A stretch of 64,000 nt of DNA, taken from assembly GCA_002812745.2 (NCBI GenBank), contig NCSJ02000029.1, positions 1 through 64,000 of the forward strand, in the 5' to 3' direction. The notes under the pieces were generated by a model. The model was not told the DNA's origin. It made no database searches and saw only the letters and a program-made list of their open reading frames with translations. Below are positions 56,861 to 64,000 of the stretch, piece after piece; the stretch's first letter is position 1; every line of letters begins with the position of its first letter. The stretch is from Scytalidium lignicola (Eukaryota > Ascomycota > Leotiomycetes). Position numbers and translations under genes: made by a program.

Positions 56861-57502
56861 GGACGTCTTTGAAGAGAGCTTCTTTGGCGTCCTTGGCGAC
56901 TGCAGATGTTGTGACGTAAAGTATAATAAGCCTAGTACTGGGGTGTTGAGATTGTGTTGAGCCATAATAGTAATCAATAGTCAACTTATTTGGAAGAGTT
57001 GGAGGTAGGAGAAGTTGGTCCAACACGCACCTTTGAAGGCGTTGCATCCTCATAATAAATAATGCTAAGATGTCGTGATCTCTACCGGCATCGGGTAGCT
57101 GCTTTTTCAAGTATATTATTGTAAGGCTACTTTGTATGGTTATGCTCCGGAACCGGGTTGTATCGACCAGAACCGCTGGGTTTTCGCTGCCTGCAACTCT
57201 CGTCCAACCCATGTGGGATTATTCAAGATGAGTCACTTATAGATACCATTTCCGATAAATTCAGTTGTACCTAACGAAGTTTAGGCTAGAAAGTTCTGTT
57301 CTCTGTAACTTTTAGGATTTCGTAATTTGTGTAAAGTTACCGCCTGAGATAATACCAAGTCCTTACTGGGGACCGAATTTGGTTGCCGACGAGCTTGACT
57401 ATCCTCCAGCAGAAAGAGTAGGTTGATGAAGGTGTTAATGCCACCAGAAAATCCGGGTTATATTATTCACGTTATGTTCTTGCTTTAAGAACTGAGTAGC
57501 CC

Positions 57503-57961
57503 TCATGCAGACTGAGAGCAAGGGCACAGCCTCACAGCAGCAGGGAATTTGTCTTCTGTACCTCTTCTTATCAGTTCCAGTTCTGCGGGGATGTCAGTTC
57601 CGCGAGCACTCAATTCTTCCATAGCCTGTGCCGCAAGCCGGCCTTAGTGAGGGTAGAGAATATCAGGCTCAGCAAGATCATACACGTATTAGCGGTAGCC
57701 GTTCATACCTTCGTTAGGACGTTTACTAATATGCTATTTGAGGTGGGGTGGAAAAGGGGATTTACCATTCGGCGGCATATCCAGTTCGATATCGTCTCCG
57801 GGTTTTAAAGACATGTTCCGGATAATTACTAGATCTTGGAGCACTGTCAGTGTCAATCCTATCTTCTGCACAGTCATGAGGCGTGAACCGGTCCTCGAAT
57901 AAGTCTGGTGAAGATACCTCAAGAAGTACTCACTGATAGTTGAAAGGTACACTCCTACCAT
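57503..57961 (-). pseudogene. Unrecognised protein, spliced but with stops
   Basis: Two plausible GT-AG introns join MVGVYLSTIS to KIGLTLTVLQDLVIIRNMSLKPGDDIELDMPPN and then to GMNGYR, but the third exon has an in-frame TAA after YR and another after ILYPH before continuing GRLAAQAMEELSARGTD to a TGA at 57503. I do not recognise the family. The coding character (typical introns, hydrophilic C-terminus) suggests a real gene that has decayed, lying beside the OYE fragment. Confidence 0.4.
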
Positions 57962-59265
57962 AGCACAATTCCAGAATATGAGTTGTCTTGCAAGACTTTG
58001 GCTGTTTGCCTTTACCCATATAACGATTTAACTTGTTTCCTTCTGCAGTATGACATCCTCTGTTTGGAATATTAATAGCGTAACTGTCGTAATCACCAGC
58101 AAAGGATAATACCTAGCAATTTCTTCTGGTTAAAGGCCACTAAGGGTCATCAACAGAATTGCGAGAATTGTAACCTATAAGCTTTCCTGTTTGCCTTATA
58201 AGGCTAAAGCATTAATATCAAATTCTCCTTTTACTTTAAGTATTAGAAATTGATCCTTGCTAGTTATATGACCCGCTATTGGCCGTTCAAGTTATTCCAT
58301 ACCTGAGCCTGTGAGGCGATCGAAGCCCAGTCCAATAGGAGACTTTGTCAGACATTCGATCTCTGGCCATGCGCACATTTGGAGAAGATAACGCTGCGGC
58401 TCCCATACGGAAAATAGTCACCGATAAACCACCTCGACTAATAGTGCTATAGCCTATCCAGTGGCTCACATGCAAGTGGATAGGAAAGACCCGGATTCCT
58501 GTCGTACGTAAGTACCGCAGTAGGAGGCTTAAAGCTTAGCATTGCACCCACTAGCTATATTATGACAAAGAAAATGGCGAGAGAGCGACGCGCAAGGCCA
58601 GACATACTGTACTACCCCAATGACCGAATACACTAAAAGACAAGCAGAATTTCATTGCGAACTAAGTTGAGCAAAGGGCAAAAGCCTTATATTGCTCTCC
58701 CTTTTATATTTCTCTAAGGCCAAAATATCAACCGCCAGCTTTGGCTATTTTGCTACCACTGGGCGGGCAGCTAGGCCAACCAGCAGTATTATTCCGATGC
58801 AATCCATGGCTGACCAACAAAGAGTCAAGAAGGTGGTAAAACTGCACCAAGCATGCAAGCAAAGTATTTTCCTGTAAGTCAAACATGTCACCTTGAGGAA
58901 GCTGCAGAGTAATGTTATGGTTATTGGCCCATTTTGCTTAAACGTTGATGCAAGGGCATACAACTCAACAAGATTAGTCATCTTTCAGCTTGATTGGCGT
59001 TGCTAATATTTATCGTGCTTGCATACAAGGTGATGGAATATGGTCGCCTCTGTACTAGATTTTGTATCCTGAACTATAGATGCAATTCAGGACCAAATGA
59101 CCACCAGGTTTTCTCCGAAGGATAGAGGGCCATATTAGGCTATGAGCCGGAACATATATAATATTAAACTACAAAATACATTAATTTAGAAAATAGAACT
59201 GTTTTGGTAAAAAAGTATTTGCTTATAAACTATAACATATGTAATATTTCTTTCAAGTAACATAA
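57962..59265. other. Intergenic, no gene recognised
   Basis: 1.3 kb between the unknown pseudogene and the transporter's 3' end. A GTACGTAAG motif lies at 58504. Small open frames on both strands look spurious. Confidence 0.4.
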
Positions 59266-61175
59266 TTATACTCTTTCAATAGTTTCTACTTGTTCTGTGC
59301 TGCCTTTTCGATCAATGTTGGACGTGGCTGGTTGTAAAGAATTGATATTTTTCTCAGCAAGCTTTGGAGTGCCAAAGAGTTCATCTATTTCCTCAAGAGA
59401 CATTCCTATAACACCAAAATCAGCACTTTTTTCCAATTGATAATACATAGATATGGAATTACCTTTAGTCTCAGGAACGTAGATCCAAACGAATACGAAT
59501 GATGCGAGGCAGCAGCAAGCGAAGAAAATGTATGTCCTGTTTCCTGTTAATCAATCTTTCATTTTGGCATCTAACATTCAAGAGGTAGACTTACCCAAAC
59601 CCATTGCTTCCCATAGAGACCAACATATTGGGCACAACACGTGCGATGACGAAATTCCAAAGCCACTGCGATCCCGCAGCAATGGACACATTCATGGACC
59701 GCATGTGTGCACTAGGGATCTCAGAAGCGTAAATCCAAGGCGTTGCACCCCATCCCATCTGGAAGAAGAAGGCAAAAAGATAGATACAGACAAGCGCAAC
59801 GTATCCAGCAGCAGGAATCGCAGCACCAGGGATGGGGGGAGAAATGCGGATATAGAGGCCGATATACATCATAACACAAGCAATCGCGATGGCAGTCCAA
59901 AGGAGGGATTTCCGACGGCCTAGAGAATCGGCGAAAAAGATGAGGTAGGTGGCACAGGAACACACCTTCACAATCCCGTATATCCCCGTCGCGAATAGAC
60001 CGGTCGATGTTCCAGTGATGCCGATGTTCTCGAAAATCGTGGGAGCATAGTAGTTGATTGCATTCGATCCCGTCAGGTTCTGGAACATCATCAGAATGAA
60101 ACTTATCAATGCTCTCTTCCTGTTCTCTGGAATCGTCCACATCTTTGCCTGCAATGTCTTCCAGCTAACGCCGTTGATCAGAAGCCGCTCATGTTCAAGC
60201 TGGACCTGGATATCATGGAACTCGCTTTGGATATATGGATGGTTCTCAGGTAGGTTTCGGACTGTTGCTAGCACCTTCAAGGCTTGCTCCGGCATATCTT
60301 GCTTGGCTAGATAGCGCGGTGATTCCCTGAGGAATAGCATTCCTACCATGAGCAAGACAGCCGGGGTAGCTTGAAGAACGAGGGGAATCACATAAGAGGC
60401 CGCGCCGGTGATGTGAAGCTGCACGCCGTAGTCAATCCAGAAGGCAAACATTACTCCCACAGTATTGAAGAGCTGAAACATGCCCGTAAGAGCTCCGCGG
60501 AGCGCACGGGGGGAGTTCTCGGAGATGTATAGTGGAGCGATCATGGAGCAAGCACCGGCGCCGAAACCCGCTATAATTCTAGATCACTAGTTAATTATAT
60601 TGGTGACAAATAGATAGAGATAAGTTCCTTACCTTGCGACATACATGCAAGCCAAGAATCCTGAAGCCGAGGCTTGCATGATAATTCCGACAAGACCTAT
60701 AAAGGCGGAAACGATCAATGAAGGGCGCCGTCCGTACTTGTCTGCGAAAGGATATGCTACCACAGCGCCAAAGGTGCATCCAAGCTGGAGGAACGAGACA
60801 ATGTTGGCCGACAGGGTGGCTTTGTCGGTTTTGCTGAGACCGTCAAAGTGATATTTCCTGCTCAAGAATTAGCTTCTACTTGTAGTTTTGACATTGCATG
60901 GATGAATGTACTCTGTAAAGGCAGGAAGGACAATGACACCGCCGATAATGCCCGTGTCCATACCAAAAAGCATGCCTGCCATACAAGCCTGTGGAGAATC
61001 AGCTATGTGCACTAAAATTGAAGTAGCTCTGATGCTAAAACAGAGGTGTTGCTCTTGGTAATAGCATTAATGCACTTACAGTCAACGTCAGTACAAATGC
61101 TCTCCATCCATATATCTCCATGGGGTCTTCCTTCATCGCATTGTTGCGAATGATCTTCTTCAAAATCGATTTCAT
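59266..61175 (-). CDS. Quinate/sugar-type MFS transporter
   Basis: Five or so exons. The N-terminus, [27 protein letters not shown] (ATG at 61175), is typical of fungal quinate permease-like proteins. It continues with [31 protein letters not shown] between helices 2 and 3, [12 protein letters not shown] after helix 6, [21 protein letters not shown] in helix 7, [12 protein letters not shown], and [14 protein letters not shown] in helices 10-11, then YVPETKGNS and a soluble tail to the stop at 59266. It is complete, with no stops. Plasma membrane uptake of quinate, a sugar or an aromatic acid is inferred. It is next to the P450 gene, in the same direction. Confidence 0.87.
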
Positions 61176-62164
61176 CTTGAATAGTCAGAGGGACTGATGG
61201 TCGATATTTTGTTAACTCTGCAAATAAGCAACAAAGCCCAGTGCAAGATGGCTCGAAGGCTCGAAGGCTTTGATTCTCCTGTATGGGGAACAATGCAGGT
61301 TATATACATCCGCGTACAGGACAATCCCCATCCCCGCATCAAGTTTTAGGGGCTGGGGAAATAGACTAATGCAGGAAAGATTGGGAGACCTAATGCAATA
61401 TTTTGAACGGGGGGAAAAGCATCGTCGGAAACGCTTTCGGATTTAGTCGTGGGTATTAAGAAGAGAAGCTACGAGATCTGTGCTTTTGCGCCCTCGTCTC
61501 CGAGAGGACTCGCAAAGGCGGTTCTCATAAGTGGACATAAGTCTACACGAATGGCCTTTTTCCACCAAAACAATATCATAACAAAACTATATTAAATCCA
61601 TATAATTAAATTACATTCCATTATTAATTCGAATAATTGATTTAACGTATTTTAAGCAAGCATTTTTTGATTGGCCTTTTAAAAGACTACGGCTATTATC
61701 AATTTTGCAGTTATTTAAAAGCTTCTAGTAATGTAAAATTTTCGAGGTCAGTATATGTTAAATGCCATATTAAAATCAATTTACTGGCAAAAAACGCATG
61801 GCTATTCATGTGCTAGTAATAAGGGTGAAATCCAATGTAAAGTGGGCGAGTTTTGGTGCAAAAGGGCAAGGGCGCAGACTTATGTCCACATACTATAATT
61901 GAGTGCATACGACGGAACGCTGCAGAGCAGGTAGGAGGGGCATGCTATATACAATGGGATATTTGGCAACAGGAATACGTGTAAGATATGGAATCAAACT
62001 TCTATTATTCATATTCAATGTCAAATTCATTTACAACTTGCAATACGAAATACCACACAGCTGCTCCGCCCCCGTTCCCTTGGCTCCCACAAAGCTACCA
62101 TATTGCAGCATTAATATCCAGCCCTTTTAATCTGAAACTTCAGACTCACTGCCTCATCTCAAAG
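61176..62164. other. Intergenic, transporter promoter
   Basis: About 1 kb upstream of the transporter and downstream of the P450 gene. AT-rich around 61560-61740. No site or repeat recognised. Confidence 0.45.
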
Positions 62165-63855
62165 TTAGTGAGTTGGTTGTGTCGGGACAAATTCATCGAA
62201 TGCCTTCCTCAAGAGCTTTTCATTTCGCGGAATAAATTTCGCCTTGAATCTATGGGGCTGGGCAACCAATTTCGTTGGGTCGGCGGTCCCACGCACTGGA
62301 TCAATATCCAGCTTACCCTCGAAGTCGATTTCAAAACAACTTATAATACGTAGCATAATGAGGTAGAGCTCACGGTTGGAAAGTAGGAAGCCCGCACACA
62401 TTCGGTAGCCAACACCATACGTAAATAGCGGTGCATCTGGTTGCTCGAGCCAGCGTTCAGGACGGAAGACTTCCGGATCTTCCCATACATTTTCGTCTGT
62501 AAGAGGTCAGTTTAATAAGCAGTTACATAGAGGTGCTAAAGGAATGCTTACCCATGTTGCAGGCATGAGCATTGAGGAAGAAAGTTGTGCCTTTGGGGAA
62601 CGTAATGCCGTTATACGTTACATCCTTGGTCGAGGTGCGTGGGAGGTTTAGACGGAGAACAGTATACATTCTCAGACCCTCACGAACTAGCGCAACAAGA
62701 TAAGGGATCTTTTGGTCATCATTAGCATCGCAGAGGGGGCTTTCGGATGTATAAACTTCCAGAATGGCCTGGTACGCTTTTCTCTGGATATCCGGACGTT
62801 TTGCCAATACGGCAATGAGCCACGCGACCGCAGTGGTGACAGTATCGAGACCACCAGAAATCATTGTGAGATTGATAGACGTAATTTCTTCCTGGTTCAG
62901 ATGGATATCTGGATCGTTGATGATCGTAGCTTGGATACAACTTTTCTGGGAACCCTTCTCCATTCTCTCAGCTAGACCCCCATTGAGTTCACCAAGGTAA
63001 CCATCTTGTCGCCGACGGGTCTCCTTCGCCCTCGCAAACGATTTGTTGAAAGGATTCAGGCGCAGTAGAGGGATATAATCTTGCATGTTTCCGGTGACAC
63101 TTCGAAACCGGCTAACGTCATCCTCGACTTGGATCACTTCGTCGAAGAGCTCGTTGTTTCGGGAGTCCATCCGGATGCCCCAGTTTACCGTCAGCGCGAG
63201 ACTCAAACTGAGGCGCTGAGCAATGGGATACGAATCGAATGCTACGGTTCCGGATCGTCCCTCATTGAGCAACTCTTCACAGAACACTTTGGTCTCAAGG
63301 TCGAAGTGGGACACATATTTCTGTGCGGAGGGGCGGTTGAGGGCTGTTGCTGTGACCTTTCTTCTCTTTTTCAAACTCTCGCTATAAGGCGTTGTTCCCA
63401 CGGTTGTTGCAACTCCAGTGAGAACCTTGGTTACAATTAGTATTTTAACCAGCAGCTGTATTATAATGCAAAACATAACATACTTTATGGAAAGTATAGA
63501 ACTCTGGTCGTGAGCTCAACGCAGAGGAATGTTGCCCGAAAAGGCCCTTGGCTGCCTCCGCAGAGTTTACTACAATGATTGGAACATTGCCCAACGAGAC
63601 TTGATAAATGCCGCCATAAGTCTTGGACCATAGGCGGTACTGCTCGGCAGCATTTCGTCGAATGGCCCACAAGTTGCCGATTAATGGCAGTCCTCTTGGC
63701 CCTTTAATACCCGGAATTCTCGCCGCGTAGCGAATATATTCATTGACTATGACATAGAGAATAGGAATGAGTACTGAAACTATCAACACGGACTGGACTG
63801 CCTGTCCCAAACTTTTCTCCCAAAGGACTTCGAGAATGCTCGTACTTGCCATCAT
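62165..63855 (-). CDS. CYP504-like cytochrome P450 (phenylacetate hydroxylase type)
   Basis: Three exons. The start has a membrane anchor (VQSVLIVSVLIPILYVIV) and the proline-rich hinge IPGIKGPRGLPLIGN. The I-helix reads MISGGLDTVTTAVAW, the K-helix EGLRM, and the heme-binding loop FTYGVGYRMCAGFLLSNREL carries the cysteine ligand. LWSKTYGGIYQVSLGNVPIIVVNSAEAAKGLF and SSRPEFYTFHK match the fungal CYP504 family (PhacA/PhacB), which hydroxylates phenylacetate or 3-hydroxyphenylacetate on the route to homogentisate. It would sit in the ER membrane and need a P450 reductase encoded elsewhere. No later enzyme of the homogentisate path is visible in the window. The adjoining permease suggests uptake of the aromatic substrate. 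Confidence 0.87.
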
Positions 63856-64000
63856 GACGGGGTAAGTATCAACAAACTGTTAAACATACAGAGATGTGAC
63901 AACTGGAAAGAGAACGTGAAAGGTGGTAATATATGTATACACTTGGGCGAGAATAGAGACGGTGGATCTCGATGCAACCATTATCAGAAGCTCAGAACTA

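Noticed and set aside
1..64000. Secondary-metabolite core enzyme, giant Starship element or CRISPR array
   Set aside because: No polyketide or peptide synthase, terpene cyclase or DUF3435-type recombinase frame is present, and no spaced direct-repeat array was seen.
1..64000. tRNA or rRNA genes
   Set aside because: A few T-loop-like GGTTCAAATC strings occur (for example near 6272), but none has a matching acceptor and anticodon stem.

Overview
This window comes from a filamentous ascomycete (Pezizomycotina). The signs are genes cut by many short GT-AG introns of about 50-90 bp, Zn2Cys6 regulators, HET-domain and ankyrin genes, UNC93-like and sugar-type MFS transporters, a CYP504-type P450, and DNA transposons decayed in the manner of repeat-induced point mutation (RIP). 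I cannot name the genus. Fifteen isolated N characters are scattered through the window. In every case I could test (four genes and both ends of one transposon) the N behaves as an extra base, so reading frames must be read with it removed.

Layout. 0-11.2 kb is a decayed, repeat-rich stretch: a Tc1/mariner transposase tail, a HET C-terminal relic, a broken ankyrin gene, a solo LTR with a 5-bp target duplication, a second HET gene broken by two frameshifts, a BTB/POZ gene, and a 2.4-kb pogo/Fot1-like element with intact terminal inverted repeats and a ruined transposase. 11.8-13 kb is a GH76-like glycosidase.

14-36.2 kb is the most coherent part and looks like a catabolic or detoxification cluster: a Zn2Cys6 regulator, an UNC93-like MFS protein, an Fe(II)/2-oxoglutarate dioxygenase (PhyH family), a full-length homologue of the N,N-dimethylformamidase large subunit, a divergently transcribed ochratoxinase-like amidohydrolase, a VOC/glyoxalase-fold protein, a Gfo/Idh/MocA oxidoreductase, a nirA-like Zn2Cys6 regulator and a sugar/polyol MFS transporter. 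Two predicted amide-bond hydrolases sharing one promoter region, beside an oxygenase, transporters and two regulators, suggest uptake and breakdown of an amide-containing compound. The substrate is unknown. A 245-bp near-perfect palindromic MITE with TA duplications sits inside this cluster.

38-46.5 kb holds ordinary metabolic genes: a secreted GH30 glycosidase, deoxyribose-phosphate aldolase, an Old Yellow Enzyme and an alpha/beta hydrolase with a cysteine nucleophile elbow. 47-52.5 kb has a third broken HET gene and a Zn2Cys6 regulator whose zinc finger is only restored by a GC-AG intron. 52.6-58 kb is a graveyard: an OYE pseudogene in two colinear pieces with a decayed epoxide hydrolase and AT-rich sequence between them, and an unrecognised pseudogene. 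59-64 kb has an intact quinate/sugar-type transporter and a CYP504-like P450, which together suggest aromatic acid use.
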